A stretch of DNA of 64,000 bases from Cerioporus squamosus (Eukaryota > Basidiomycota > Agaricomycetes > Polyporales > Polyporaceae): positions 124,001 through 188,000 of the forward strand of contig JABYQS010000031.1 of assembly GCA_022592435.1 (NCBI GenBank). Direction: 5' to 3'. The notes beneath the pieces were generated by a model. It was not told where the DNA came from. It was given only the letters and a program-made list of their open reading frames with translations, and searched no databases. The translations under genes and the position numbers were made by a program. Position 1 is the first letter of the stretch, and the number at the start of each line of letters is the position of its first letter. Shown here piece after piece: positions 34,215 to 46,542 of the stretch.

Positions 34215-35038
34215 GTTGCAGTCGCAGATCTGTCCAGCACTGATGGTGAACGCAGTGAGATAAGGAAGCGAGCATGAAGTTGTGAGGAAGGCCACTAGCG
34301 TCAGTGCTATTTGCAGCAAGGCACTCTCGAGAACGACACTCACTGCGCAACCCCCGATAGTGTCCGAGCTGCCGATACTGTTAAGTATGAGAAACCCTCA
34401 GCCCCTTATGACTCAAGAGTGCGTAGTGTGCCGGCTCGGGTCGAGTCTTGAGAGTGGATTGGGTTGTCGCATATGCTCGTGAGACCTCAGCTGACCACCA
34501 TTGCGAGCTAATAGCGGCATTGGGAGCAGCCTTGTGCCGAACTTCTCGATCCAAAGGGTTGCGATCCATCGCGAACTCACCAACACGGGTAAGCGCGATC
34601 GCGCCCAAAGCTCATTCCTTGTTGAGGGACCCAGTGACCGTTCAGTCTTGGGCCCTTCCTTTGCAAAGGCAGTTATTAGCGGCAAGAAATGTAACGATGG
34701 AATGTAACGCACCTGCATTGACCGCAGCATCTCATGGAGAATGACCGCACTCAAGCGGGAAAACTCATTTCCTGCGGAGGATGTCGTTCCTCTCAGTAGC
34801 ATTCTTTGAGGAGATGCACAGCCTATTGTGTAACGTAGAAGACGGCGATCAGGTTCAGAGAGAGCGGGGGTCTGGTATACTCTCATGTCATGCAGCACAA
34901 CGGACAGTAAGCCACTGGTATCCGCTAGTCTACAATAGCTCGCCGGGTCGAAGGCGTAAGTTCGATCAGCTCAAGCGCTGCGGTCGTCGTATCACAGACG
35001 GGAAGGTGGAGGATCCAGGGATGCTACGAGTAAGTAGA
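34215..35038. other. Intergenic, P450 C promoter and DSC3 3' flank
   Basis: About 820 nt. Short open frames on both strands carry no motif and no splice continuity. Nothing else was recognised. Confidence 0.35.
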
Positions 35039-36162
35039 TCACGATGATGACAGGAGATACGTCCATACTCCAAACAGGACGTTCAACAGGAACCCCACCA
35101 CGATGCCCATCTGCATCCTCCTCCTGTCAATTTCATAAGCGGCACGCAGACGTTGCAACCGATATGATCACTCACGAGAACATGGATGGCGTCAGCGCGT
35201 CATGTTCGCTGCCGTCGTCCCAGAACACCGCGGGTTTGGTACCCCGAAAGAAGAATACTGGCATGAGCGGAAAGAAGAACCCGAGCAGGATGCCGTTATG
35301 GAGTGACGACACTGCGGGCTGCGAGTTCGCCAGCGAAGCACTGCTCCCGCCATCGAGGGAGTCTATCCACTGCTCCTCTAGTACACGCGCATGTTCATCG
35401 ACTTGGCGGAGGAGTGTCAACGCGGGTCACAACTGCATAGCAGAAAAGGGGGCACATACAATCCTCCTGGTCGTCAAACTCTTGGTCCAGGTAGTCTCCC
35501 GCGGAGTGTGCATGAAATTGTAACCGTATGTTGGCGATGTCCTGCTCCGAGAACCCAGCCGCGGCGAGTCGATCAAAGCCACGTAGCGGCTTGAGCTGTG
35601 CAGTCTACCATATCACCGAGAGCATGTCAGGCTCCGCTTTGGAATAATGTACTGGGAGGAGTCCAAGAAAGAGAGACGAACCTGCATTCTGCCTTCCTCC
35701 TCCTCCCCTTCCTTCAGTTGCGGCCCTACGGAGCAGTGTAACCATGTTGGTGCAGCTACAGAGTTCTGGTCGCCAGTCCCATCGGCTTCTTCACCGCCAA
35801 CCGCACTCTGCGTAGGTTTCCTCCGTCTTTGCTCCACAGAAGCGATGCGAGGGTAGAGTTGTGTGCTATCAGCAAGCAGTTGCCCAGAGTAGATCAACCG
35901 GAGCCGTCGGTCCTTGAGCTCAGGCCGCGCCAGACGAATCTGCGGGCAAAGTTCGTGTAGTCCTCGGTCCTAGTACTAACGTACGCACGTTCTCCTTCAC
36001 GTCCTTCACCGTATCTTTCTCAGCGACTTGAAGTGTCAAATCCGGGATGCCCTCCGTAAACCGGATTGTGAGATCCTTTGGAGTTGGACTCGTCGCCGCA
36101 TCTGCCTCGGGTTCCAGCGCACGCTGCTTTCCCTTCGCCTTCTCGCTGAGAGCAGTCGACAT
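35039..36162 (-). CDS. DSC3: DSC E3 ubiquitin-ligase complex subunit 3 (Dsc3-like)
   Basis: Exons 35989-36162, 35682-35939 and one starting at 35604, then two more, encode about 305 aa. The N-terminus (DLTIRFTEGIPDLTLQVAEK, then DRRLRLIYSGQLLAD) is a ubiquitin-like fold with the typical RLIYSGQLL strand. The middle has the Dsc3 C-domain signature LKPLRGFDRLAAAGFSEQDI and RLQFHAHSAGDYLDQEF. Two hydrophobic helices close it: LHNGILLGFFFPLMPVFFF and GIVVGFLLNVLFGVWTYLL. In S. pombe the Golgi Dsc complex uses Dsc3 for SREBP activation and membrane-protein degradation. The domain order matches that family, and all splice joins are in phase. Confidence 0.88.
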
Positions 36163-36454
36163 CGTACGAGATCTGAGTCGTGGGGTGAATGTTGCACAGG
36201 TGGTATAGAGCGGAAGAAACAGCCTAATATGATCGGGCTGCTCGCATGTCGCGTCGCGTGTGCACTGTGGAAGCGCGGTACACGTGACGGACGCGACAGC
36301 TTCAGACCTCAAATCCAGAGTCAAAGTTGCCTCAAGCTCCAGCATCCCGGGATTAACGATGACCACGAACATACCGAGATGGTTACGGAGGTCCCATACG
36401 AGTAGCGTACAGCTTTAAGCATGTTAAGATACAACATTGAAACAGCTGCATTGA

Positions 36455-38738
36455 TCATCCCCTCGCGTTGTTGTTCCACGGCGTCGGACTCTCCTCCACC
36501 CGTCCCGCCACTACCATCTGCGCCCCAATCCCAATCGTATCCTGCAACAGATCCTCCCCAAGCATGCGCAAGCCTCCTCCTTGTGCCTGCTGCCGCAGCC
36601 TCTGCGCAGGCGGCACTCCAAAGACCGTCTCCTCCTCTCCCTCCGCATACACCGGGTCGTCGAACGAGTCATCGTCGAATGCATCCCCGTCATCGGTAGC
36701 GATGATGAACGGAGCCCCGCCTTCACCCGTTCCGTCGTCGTCGCCAAGGGACGAGTCGAATGAGTCGTCAAAGGAGTCGTCTTGCGACTCGAACACGAAA
36801 GGCGGGGCATCTGCGGCGTTAGGATCGTCGTAGTCCAGCGAGTCCATGGAATCGTCCGCATCGGCGCCAGAGCCCTGCCCGATGACCTCGTCGTTGTAGA
36901 AGTCGTATTGAGGTGGCTGCGGTGTCTGCACCGGCTCAGGTTCTGGGGGAGGGGGAGGTGGCGGAGGTTGGAACACGCGTGCCGAGGACCCCAAACTGCG
37001 GAGAGAGCCCATGGATGAGGTGGAACCGAGGCTGGAGAACACAGGCGGCCGTGGCGGTTCCGGCGCAGGAACAGCAGCAGGCGCGACTTGCCTGCTGGTG
37101 TTGTACGTCGACACATTCAACCCCACACGTCGCATGAGGCTGTCCAGGCTGGCATCCACTACACTCCCGCTAGTTTCCGACGGAACACTAGGCACGTACG
37201 ACGGCCGCGTGTATCGCGTCATGGATGGCGGAGTCGGCATCGAGCTCATGCTGCTCTCTGTGCCATACCCCGTACCAGGTGCCTTCGCCTTGCCCGGGCC
37301 AGTGGCGCGTTGCGCAGCCCCGACGGGCCCGAACACGCCTCGCTTCTCGACGTCCACCAGGTTCTGCATGATGCGCTCTGCTGCTTCCTTCCTCGGTGTC
37401 CGACCGAGCTTCGGCAGCCGTGCGAAGTCAGTCATCACAGGCGGCGACATGCCAAAGTTCTCGTCAAAGGAGTCATCATCCTTCGGAGGTGGGGTTTTCG
37501 TTCTCGCTCTCGCGATCCCGATGGCAGCCGAGGGCTTGAAGGTAGCGAGCTTGATGACAGAGCTGGGAATGGTTTTCTGAGGACTAGCGACAGACGGATC
37601 TTTGAGATCAACGACACCCTTCCAGTCGGATGGGTTGCTGTCCGGGGGTAGGTACGGGTTGAGCGACTTCAAGACAGGTGTCTTCGGTTTGAACTTCAAC
37701 GGAGACGTCGTACGACTAGTGCTCGCAGTCGCTGTGGAAGTGTTTGCGTTACGACGGAGAACGTTCTGCAAGAGTGGTTTCGGCCCTTCGCGCGCCTTGC
37801 CCTTGTCGGATGACCGCAGAATCGAGGGCTCGTTGGCCAAGGCGTCTACCGGAATGGGACGTTGCGTTACGTCGTCCGACGCGTCGTAAGTATCGTGGAC
37901 AGCCGAAGTGAATGGTACGACGGATTGTTCTGCGGCAAGACTCTGAATCTCGCGGTTGAGCTGGAGGAGGGGCGATTCGAGAGACGAGTTCCAGGACGGC
38001 ATAGGGTCGGATGCCTGGCTGGCGAAGCTGTCATGGGGATTTGATGATCGTGTGCGCGACATCGCGGGAGTAGAGGAGACGGCTCCGTGCGCTGGCGCAA
38101 ATGAGACCTCGGAAGATGTTTGGTCGGGGTTGAAGGTGTGGTGGGATTGAGGAGTCCCAAGTCCTTCCAACTCGGATTCTGAGTGGCGAGAGGACTCGGC
38201 GGGGGTGGCTTCCGACTCGTTGTGCGTCGTCTCCGTTTCATCCTCTTGGTCTTGGCTGGCGCCATAGTCGTCGTACGTGGGGATGCGGATTTGAGCCGCC
38301 TGTTCGTAGAACGTCGTCCAGAACTGTACATTGTATGATTAGCAACGCGGGTCCGCATATGCACGACGACCGCACTGAACGCCGCTTCCTCAATGACAGG
38401 ACAGAAATGAAACATCAGACGCACCTTAGCTGCCTCTCGCACTGGCTGCGTCCCTACGGCGTATCTCTTGACTGCAGGAAGGATCCTATTTGCCATCACA
38501 TGCTGGATCTTGGAGAAATTCGCGTCTATGTTCTGAATCAACTAGTCAGCAGCCGAAACCTCGTTGCACATGAAGGCGAAAGGACCTGCAGCTTGATCGT
38601 GATAAGTTGCTCGATCTGCTCAATCTGGTCGTATGGAGGGGCGGTGGTGTCGAGGCCGGGTACGACGATGTCGCTCGGGTCGGCTGCTGGTTCCCATCGA
38701 GGTGGCCTTGGGTCGATTGGCTTCAGTTCGGGAGCCAT
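36455..38738 (-). CDS. ASK1: DASH complex subunit Ask1
   Basis: Exons 38586-38738, 38425-38532 and 36455-38323 (introns 53 and 101 nt) give 709 aa. The conserved Ask1 region is N-terminal: YDQIEQIEQLITIKLQ, NIDANFSKIQHVMANRILPA and KRYAVGTQPVREAAKFWTTF. DASH/Dam1 forms rings on spindle microtubules and couples them to kinetochores; Ask1 is a Cdk1 target. The long C-terminal part is disordered, with S/T-P sites, polyproline runs and acidic repeats such as DSFDDSFDSSLGDDD. It includes a conserved-looking block GRTPRKEAAERIMQNL. Yeast Ask1 has 292 residues, so the extra length is all in the disordered tail. It lies head-to-head with KIN17. Confidence 0.93.
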
Positions 38739-39090
38739 AGGCGGGAGTTGTGGTAGAGGTAACGCGACAAGACGCGTCGACGCGTCGCGTCTCGCGTAGA
38801 CAAGGTATGAAGCAAGTCAACCACTGGAATACTTACTCCGACATTACAAGTGGTAAGTTGATACTTGCTCTCGGAGATTGAACCATGTATTAGGTCTCCC
38901 ATAAGCTTTGATAACAACGAGTAAGTCATAAATGGGCGCCTATAAGATTTGTCAGCCAGCTCCTGTAAGTATCGTCCTCCGCCTTGTCTCCGTCATCGTG
39001 AACGTCGACCGCCACTAGCATCCTCCTTGTCTCTGCGCGATCTCTCTTGGACCTCACCTATCTTTGTGAAGCCGCTACATTTTACTCAAG
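38739..39090. promoter_or_regulatory. Divergent promoter, ASK1 / KIN17
   Basis: The two start codons are only 352 nt apart on opposite strands, so a shared bidirectional promoter is likely. I did not identify specific factor sites. Confidence 0.45.
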
Positions 39091-40660
39091 ATGCCTCGCG
39101 CAGAAGGTACGTATGTGTTTAGGAATCAGCGAATGCCACATTCTTACCGGAGTCCTCGTAGTCGGTACACCGAAGTACCTCGCCAACAAGATGAAGGCGA
39201 AGGGTCTCCAACGACTCCGCTGGTACTGTCAGATTTGCCAGAAGCAATGTCGAGACGAGAACGGCTTCAAATGTCACACCCAGTCAGAGTCCCACCTTCG
39301 CCAGATGCTCGTCGTCGGTGAGAGCGCAGGGAAGCACATTGCCGACTTTTCGTCCCAGTTCCAGCACGACTTCGTCACACTCCTATCTCGTCGCTTCGGT
39401 ACCAAGCGTGTGAAGGCGAACACCGTCTATCAGGAGTTTATCCAGGACCGCAATCATCTCCATATGAACGCAACGCGATGGGTCACCTTGACGGAGTTCG
39501 TGAAGCATCTGGGAAGGACGGGTGTTGCACGAGTGGATGAGACGGAGAAAGGATGGTTCATTGCATGGATTGATAATAGCCCTCAGGCTCTCGCAAAGCA
39601 GGTGAGTCCAGTGGTCATTCCTCGAATGCATATTCTGTGCAGTATCTGGTCCCCTTCAGTGGCAGTGGGTCAATGATCCTCTAGGCGAGCTATCCCACGA
39701 TACCTTAATGGGCCATCAGTGTCTGGTGCGCCATGCGGGTCTTTGTATTGGCCTTTCGCCTCCAGATACTCGTCCGTATGCAGGGCGTTGCGTTCATAGC
39801 GTCACCCAATCGTGGGCCGTTCGCTCAGTGTTCGTATACTGCAGCGGCCTATCTAAAGTTCGCTACAGACGTATAGTCCTGAGCATCCAGGTTTCGTCAC
39901 GGCCACGGTCCTGCTTGCGGTTCTTCCATGCTGTTCAGGGCAGACCGAGTTGGGGCTTGCTCCTAGCATGGAACCCGATGCTATAGCAGCGGTGTCCGCG
40001 AGGCACACCCGGCTATCATTCAGGAGATAGTGTACACTAGAGGCCGACTGTGGCATAGCAACTGCCTGCTCAGGTTCAGGGTCCCTTATGTCGCCACTTG
40101 AGGAATCGGTGAACCCAACTCTGCACTCGCGACTCCCGGCTATGTGATCCGCTTACTTCTCCGCAGCGCGATTTACTCAACCGTTTTCTTCGCAGGAAGC
40201 CTCGATGAAGAAGGAGCGCATGTCGATGTCGGATGAACAGCGCGAACGGATGCTTATCGAGGAGCAGATCGAGCGCGCCGCTGCAGAAGCAGGTCCGTCG
40301 GGATCCAAGGCCGAAGACTTGCCCCCGGCAGAAGAGCTAGGCTTGAAGCGGGACGAGAGTAGCGAGAAGGTCGTGCTATCGTTCTCTGCCAAACCTGCCG
40401 CTTCCTCCGCCGCCGCTTCATCTGGCATCAAGCTCAACGCTTTGAAACCTGCCGCGAACCCCCTGAAGGCTTCCAATCCCTTGAAGCGACCGAACGTCTT
40501 CAAACAAGCTGCAGCAGCCTCTTCTTCGGCCTCTACTTCGACAGAGACCGAGAAGACCAATGGCAAGAAGAGAGAGGCGCCAATGTCCGCGGCGGAACGG
40601 CTGATCTTTGAGGAGCAGGAACGGAAACGACGGCGCATGGAGAGGGAGGCGGCGGTGTAG
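39091..40660 (+). CDS. KIN17: DNA/RNA-binding protein KIN17
   Basis: Exons are 39091-39106 (MPRAE plus one base), 39162-39601 and 40196-40660, giving 306 aa. It reads MPRAEVGTPKYLANKMKAKG, then a C2H2 zinc finger (WYCQICQKQCRDENGFKCH, with a further H after TQSES). A winged-helix domain follows (FVTLLSRRFGTKRVKANTVY, DRNHLHMNATRWVTLTEFV, VDETEKGWFIAWID). KIN17 is a chromatin- and spliceosome-associated factor linked to DNA replication and repair. The C-terminal part is a charged helix (MSMSDEQRERMLIEEQIERA) and an Ala/Ser-rich tail; the KOW module of animal KIN17 is absent, as in shorter fungal forms. Intron 2 is 594 nt, about ten times the local norm. Confidence 0.95.
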
Positions 40661-40903
40661 GGTGGTTTCGTGCTTTGGACGGTTCTATACGATACGTGTA
40701 TTTCTATTCATTCTCGCATTGCTATTGTATGGCTAGTGTGGTCTCAGTATGCAGGCCGTGCTCCGTCAAAGCTCGTTAGCCGAGATCCGCCATCGCGCCC
40801 TCACCGTATCCCTCAATGCCATTGTCGGTGTGGCGAAGGCCAATGCGGTGGCGCCCGACGCTTTGACTGTAGTGGACAATGGGCATGCGTGTACCCGAGC
40901 AGG

Positions 40904-40909
40904 TATAAA
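40904..40909 (+). promoter_or_regulatory. TATA box of the gene at 41012
   Basis: TATAAA 103 nt upstream of the start codon at 41012. Confidence 0.45.
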
Positions 40910-41011
40910 GAGTCCAATGCAGGTCTGCTTCGCTTCTCGATCTGCTCGCTGCTCTCTTGTTCCTGCTCGCCATCTCTCAGAACCCCCGACCGACCGACCC
41001 ACTAGCACAAC

Positions 41012-41939
41012 ATGAGGACTCTCCAGCTCCCTCCCCCTTTGGACCTTTCTCACCCTCGCTCAATCAGCCCTGGTGGTTGCCCCTCTGCGGACTTCGAGAT
41101 GGGCTCTCCAAGATCCTGGTGCGGGTCTCTGATTCTACCCGACCGTCCCCGGACGTCGGAGTCGCGCCGACCCTCGTGGTCCGCTTCCAACGCCCCGGAC
41201 AATGTCCCGAAGAGCACCTGGCGCGTTATGCCAGGGTCCTACATCGCCTTCTCTCTGGACGTGTCCGGACGCGCGAACTACTACCCGCCGAATTCAAGAG
41301 CGGCACAGGCCCTTCTCACTTTCAAGGGTGGCCGGTACCTCGGGCTGGTGGCGGGCTCGTGGGTGACAAGGTCGGATGACGACACGCGCTACATCGAGAC
41401 ACTCACCGTCTTGTTCGTCGCACGGATGCCGCCACCGATTCCGGAGGCCGAGGGCCACTTCGTCCCCATTGCACCGTGCAGCGACCCAGAGTTCAGCGTC
41501 GAGGGACGCACACCTATCAGCACCAAGCCCCTGTTCCCGCTCAAGGACCGCTTACAGTGGACGACGTTCGGCACACTCCTCCAGATCGAGACGCTCGTCG
41601 AGTCTTCGCTCGGCTTCAAGATGGACGACGACGAGTTTAACCAGCTCGAGGTCGTTGTCAAGGCCGACATGGAGGCGCTCGGCGAAGCCCCGGCTACGAA
41701 TGCGCTCGAGAAGCTTCGGATTCCAACTGAGCCAATTCCTGCGACCATTTGGCGCGATATCCGGGGGGAGCACAAGGAGGATCCCATGGACTATATCACG
41801 GAGCTCTACGAGTGAGTGATACAGTTCACTTCGCTGCGTCTTGCGCGCCCGGTGTGGCATGAAGGTTCCCTTGCTGACTGTCCCCGTTGCTTCTTACAGG
41901 CTCATCGACGTGCTGCAGTCAGAGTCCGAAAACTCGTAG
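41012..41939 (+). CDS. Hypothetical protein, function unknown
   Basis: Exon 1 (41012-41811) and exon 2 (41900-41939) join across an 88-nt GT-AG intron to encode 279 aa ending LIDVLQSESENS. After a Pro/Ser-rich start the protein looks globular: PGSYIAFSLDVSGRANYYPP, ALLTFKGGRYLGLVAGSWVT, RYIETLTVLFVARMPPPIPE, and a helical acidic end MDDDEFNQLEVVVKADMEAL. I do not recognise a domain. The long open frame, the fitting intron and a TATA box at the right distance support a real gene. The first ~60 residues could instead be 5' UTR, with translation starting at a later Met. It is convergent with ARP6. Confidence 0.65.
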
Positions 41940-42349
41940 AACCTTGCTGGACAGACGGAATTTTGTGTGTACCCTTTTACGGACTCAGGGTCCGCGATTT
42001 GCGCGCGCAGTGTAAGCTTTGTAGGATGTTGGGAGAGGACTAGCCGGCAATGTATCTCTTGGTCCATATGCTGCAGCTTCAAATGTGTCTTCGTTTACAT
42101 GGTCAATCCATCGGATTCCATAGTACGACGTACATCGGACGCCGCGGGTGAGCTTCTCGTCGGCATTGGCAGTTCTTCTTATGTTGGAACGGAGGGCGGC
42201 GTGTGCTCTACTGGTGCGATAGCACGGTGGTGCTGCAGTCCCCGACGACGGGACCAAGTGTGTGATGCCTGGAACGACGCGAAATGAAACAATTGAAGAA
42301 GATATTGTGGTCGTAAAAGCCGCTCCGGTTGCGTATGGGTGCGGAGTGC
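41940..42349. other. Convergent 3' intergenic
   Basis: 410 nt between the 3' ends of the 41012 gene and ARP6. UTR and terminator sequence only, as far as I can see. Confidence 0.4.
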
Positions 42350-44590
42350 TCACGAGTGCCGCTTCGCAGCTCCTCTTCCCCGTCCTCTCCCACGAACATA
42401 CTTCTTCGTCGCAGGCGGCGGGCTCTCGTCGTCTTCGTCCGACCTGCCTCGCGCTCCTTTGCCCTTCGCCGGCTCGCGCCCACGCGCACCCTCTTTCTCC
42501 ACCGGCTTCCAGTCCCTGAATTTGCGCCTACACGCACTGCTCCCCATTTCTTGGTATTCTTCGCGTGTCACCACGGACTGGGGAAACTCCGGCCGCGCGG
42601 CAAACGCGACCGCCGAACGGTATGCCTCGAGGATCGGCCTACGCGACGGGTGTGAGTTGCCAAATGCCGAACTGCGGCGGTCCATGGATCGAGTGGACAT
42701 CAGGGACTCACTCCTCAGATGTATACACGGCAACTTCGCAGTCAATGGGCGCAAGAGACCGCAGCTCGGACATGCTGTCAGAGCGAGCGTCCGCGTCTGG
42801 TCAGCGAAGAACAGAAGCACACATGGGCGACGGGTGAATAGACTGATGTGGCAGCTGTCGCCCTCCACCCCACTTACAGTCTTTTGCGGAAACCCGGCAT
42901 GGCGGTGTTCCCCCCAATCAGCCCGATGTTTGCCCAAAACATGCCTTGCAGATCCTCCGGCAGGAGCGCTATGCTCGCCGCCACCGTTGCGCTCAGCCCT
43001 GCTTGCTCGAGACCTGAGGAAATCAAATCACCGTGAGCGAAGGTTCAGGCATGGCGATTCGGGCGGAAGTGATATTTGCCGATATCGGTCGGACGGAAGA
43101 GTATCTCTGGGACAGTGAACCGCTCATTGTTCATCGTCAGGGTTTGGTAACTTTCGCCGAGCGACTCCCCAGGGGTACGGATGCGCCCTGGCGTGTTGGC
43201 GGAGTAGTCCGGAAATATATACTCCTGGACTATCGGGTTCCTGGTCGGGCGCGCACTGCGATGCCGGGAAGTAAGGAGACGGGGGGCGAGTAAAACGGGG
43301 TACTCAGTTAGGCTCCCACCCCGGACACAGGCGGTGAACAGCGTTTGACAGACGCACCGGCAGGTCTCGAGGTCCTTCGCGAAGTCGTCGGATACGAAAC
43401 AACAAGCCTCCTTGACTTCGTTCATGATATGTGTTTCTTCCATCATGTTCCACTGGCGGTACGAGACCGTCTCCTTGAGATGGTTTGTTAATAGCTTCCC
43501 GCCGACGTCGATGCTGACCATGGTTTGAGTCAGCATGCACATACACGAGAAGAGGATGTAAGCAGCATACCGTTTCACAGCTTCCCAGACGACAGACCCT
43601 CCAAAAATGGGGACGACGTGCGTGAAGCTAAACCCCGAGTCTATGACAAGCAGACACTCGGGCGCTGGCAGATCTGGCTTGGCCAGCAGACTACCATAAG
43701 GTATCAAAGATGCCGCTGAACAGTAAGCAGTCCGAGAAGCCAGGGGTTAGCGTAAGCCAGACTGAACGAGTTAGAGAGGACTCACGAGTGCATCGGAAGT
43801 ATGACCGAAACTGGTACTCCTCGAACACAAATTGATCATAGATGTCTTGTATGTTGGGCAAGTTGAAGTACGGTTCTGTGATCAGCAAAGAGGATTCTGC
43901 CGTGTTGACCTGAACAAGTACGATCATATTAGCAATCAGGCATGTCAATCAGCCTGATGACGATGCGACGCAGCGGGTACGCCGAGGTACAAGAGACTGA
44001 TTAGCTTTACACCAGAGCCGTCGCAACTCGGGGGTCCCGGACGTGCGATGATGCAGCAGACTGCATCGCTGCGTGTCATTTGGGTTGTGAATTAGTGATG
44101 CTCGAGTTCACGCCTTCGAGAAGGTCGGTAAAGAGCATGGTTCTACCATCCGCTAACCGTACTGTCCTCGTTCTGTAACAGATAGATAGGGCACACTGAC
44201 CGCCAACACTTCGTTCGAGAAGAGACCGTCCCATACGGCCTTTTGGGCATCCCAGTCAACGAGGAGTCCCTGACAGCTGTAATGCGTTGGTCATATGTGC
44301 GGGATGGTCAGATATGCCGTTCCCACCTTCTCGAAGGGCAACCGGAAACGCAGAGATGTAAAGTCGCGACATTTTGCGAGCTCGTGGCCGATGTACGTCG
44401 CGTTATCACCCTTCGCGCGCACGATGGCGTTCGGGATAACTCTGCAGAACAGTCAAACATGTATTTCTCTTTCTCCGAGCTCGTACGACAAATCGACAAA
44501 CCGAGGCTGTTCGTCGTGGACGCCGAGAATCCCTGCCTTGATGGTCGAGGCCCCGTTGTCTAGAATGACAGTGCAGGTGGTGGTGGGCAT
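42350..44590 (-). CDS. ARP6: Actin-related protein 6 (SWR1 complex)
   Basis: The start at 44590 gives [20 protein letters not shown] (actin-fold phosphate-1 loop), then [20 protein letters not shown]. Further exons give [67 protein letters not shown] (phosphate-2 loop), [69 protein letters not shown] and [21 protein letters not shown]6 is a core subunit of the SWR1 remodeller that deposits H2A.Z. One intron (start 43080) has a GC donor instead of GT; using it alone keeps FRPTDIG joined to LEQAGL. The C-terminus carries an unusual disordered basic extension ending [16 protein letters not shown]. All other junctions are GT-AG. Confidence 0.92.
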
Positions 44591-45364
44591 GTCTCGTTAT
44601 AATGCTGGCTTGCCTCCAGCACGAACGGAGGAAGAGAGGTGAGAAAGAGCAACGAAGAGACGATCCCCTGGCGGCTAGAAGAACACGGTTGAAGCCCAGC
44701 ACCAATCGCGAGGAGGAGGAGAGAAAGCAGTCGCGTTGAGGGTGGCCAAGAACGCCCGTCACGTATGCGCGTGATTGGCTCGCCAGCGCTGAGATCGGCA
44801 CATGCGGGGACATGCCTGAGTATCTTGCCTTCGCTCTTCCATCCAGTCGGAGCTGGTCTATCACAGTCCAGAGCTGCTCGATTGCGCGAAAGCGAGCGAT
44901 AGCATCCTTGCAGCAGTGCAGCCAATCCGAGGTCAGTTGAGGCACGCTCTGGGTCTCAGGAAGGGAGATCTAATTCATCGGTGTAGCGGAGTTCTAGTGC
45001 GGTGCATCGTACACCGGGTCTAGTTGCATCTTGTCAGTTCGCGCCCGGATCCAGGACAACAGCGAACTTGTCAAAGCTCTGTCAGTGTGCCCTGCACCTG
45101 GAGCCTTCCTCCTCCCTCAACCAGTGCGTTATACCCCACACTCTTGACCATGATAACTCACGTTCGTGAGCATCCGACGTGTTTCGGTCATGTACGAACC
45201 AACAGATCCGAACTCAGACTGTCACCCGCCGCATATCCACGCGAAGTACTGCTGCTCGCGTTCTAGCCAGTTATCGCTCAGCCGGTATAGGGGCTCACAT
45301 CCTACATTGCACCCGTACAACATCTACTCACTGTTGCCCCTTGCCTGCGTAGCCAACTCGATCA
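44591..45364. promoter_or_regulatory. Divergent promoter, ARP6 / TANGO2
   Basis: 774 nt between two divergent start codons. No individual element was recognised; the region has no supportable ORF. Confidence 0.4.
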
Positions 45365-46542
45365 ATGTGTGTTGGCTTTTGGACTCTGGACCATCCAGAA
45401 TATGCTTTGTAAGTATTGCGTTCGCAAGAGTACTTCTGTGACTGGAACATCTGATCAACATTCCGCGTACTCAGGATTCTCTGCAATAATCGCGACGAGT
45501 ACTTGCATCGGCCGACTACGCCTGCTCACTGGCACTCATTCGGACCAATCAACGTCCAAGATGATCCAAAAGGCAGTGTCCTGTCCGGACGAGACATCCT
45601 CGCAGGCGGGACTTGGGCAGGAGTCAGTCGGACTGGCAGAGTTGCCCTTCTGTGCGTTGTCTTCCATAACTTGGGCCCCCGCTATCGTGCTCATTCCCTT
45701 CTCAGGACAAACATTACGGAACCACCACGGAAGTACGACTCATCCCGCGGAGACCTCACTCACTCTTTTCTGCTTCCAAAAGCACCGAAGCGGACGCTGC
45801 AGGCCGAGATCGACGAGTTTCTAGAGGAGAATCGCGATCGCGCCTACGCCGGATTCAACTTGCTCGTCTTGTCGCCTTCGGTCTCTACTGGCGATCTCGG
45901 ACCGCGCCCAGTCTCGCTAGACGGCGCGTTCCTCACGAACTCTGGCGGAGGCGGCAAGATCGTCGCTCGCATGCTTTCTGATGAGGAACGTCGCTGTGGG
46001 GGTATGTCCAATGGCGTTGACCGCCATGGTGCCAATGAATGGCCCAAGGTGCAGCATGGCATGCGGGCCCTACGCTCGCTTCTCGACACATTGCCACAGC
46101 ACGCTGCGGAAACCGAGATCGTGGAACACCTCTTTGAGCTCTTGACGTGAGTTCCTCACTATTGTTCTCATGCTCTCTCTCCTCCTTCTGCACCCGCGAG
46201 GCGTTTTGGTGTGCTGACAATCTACGCACGATCAGCTGGAAGAGCGAGCATGCTATAGTTAACCGAGCAGAGCTGCGAAATACCATCCAGGTGGAGCCTA
46301 TCCCCCTCCCACTCTCCTCGTTCCCACCCGTGACCGAACAAGCGACCCCGTCCTCGATGTTATATTACGGCACTCGCTTGTCTACGGTGTTACTGATCCG
46401 TCGGGACGGAAGCGTTACTTTCATTGAGCGCGACATCTGGACTCTCGACGAGAGCGGCGCGGTCGTCAAGCGAGATTCGGGACACGATCGCGTCTTCCGG
46501 TTCCAGATCGAGCCTGAAGTTGAAGGTCCGGAGTCCATATAG
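45365..46542 (+). CDS. TANGO2: TANGO2/NRDE family protein
   Basis: Four exons (45365-45408, 45475-45651, 45706-46146, 46236-46542) encode 322 aa in perfect phase. The start MCVGFWTLDHPEYALILCNN leads into the family hallmark NNRDEYLHRPT. Other blocks are GSVLSGRDILAGGTWAGVSR, VALLTNITEPPRKYDSSRGD and FNLLVLSP. A cysteine at position 2, as here, is typical and could act as an N-terminal nucleophile, because the fold is related to Ntn hydrolases. The C-terminal part has YYGTRLSTVLLIRRDGSVTF and FIERDIW. TANGO2 affects Golgi and ER organisation in animals and has been linked to heme and lipid handling; its fungal role is little known. Lengths in other species are around 270-350 aa. Confidence 0.93.
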
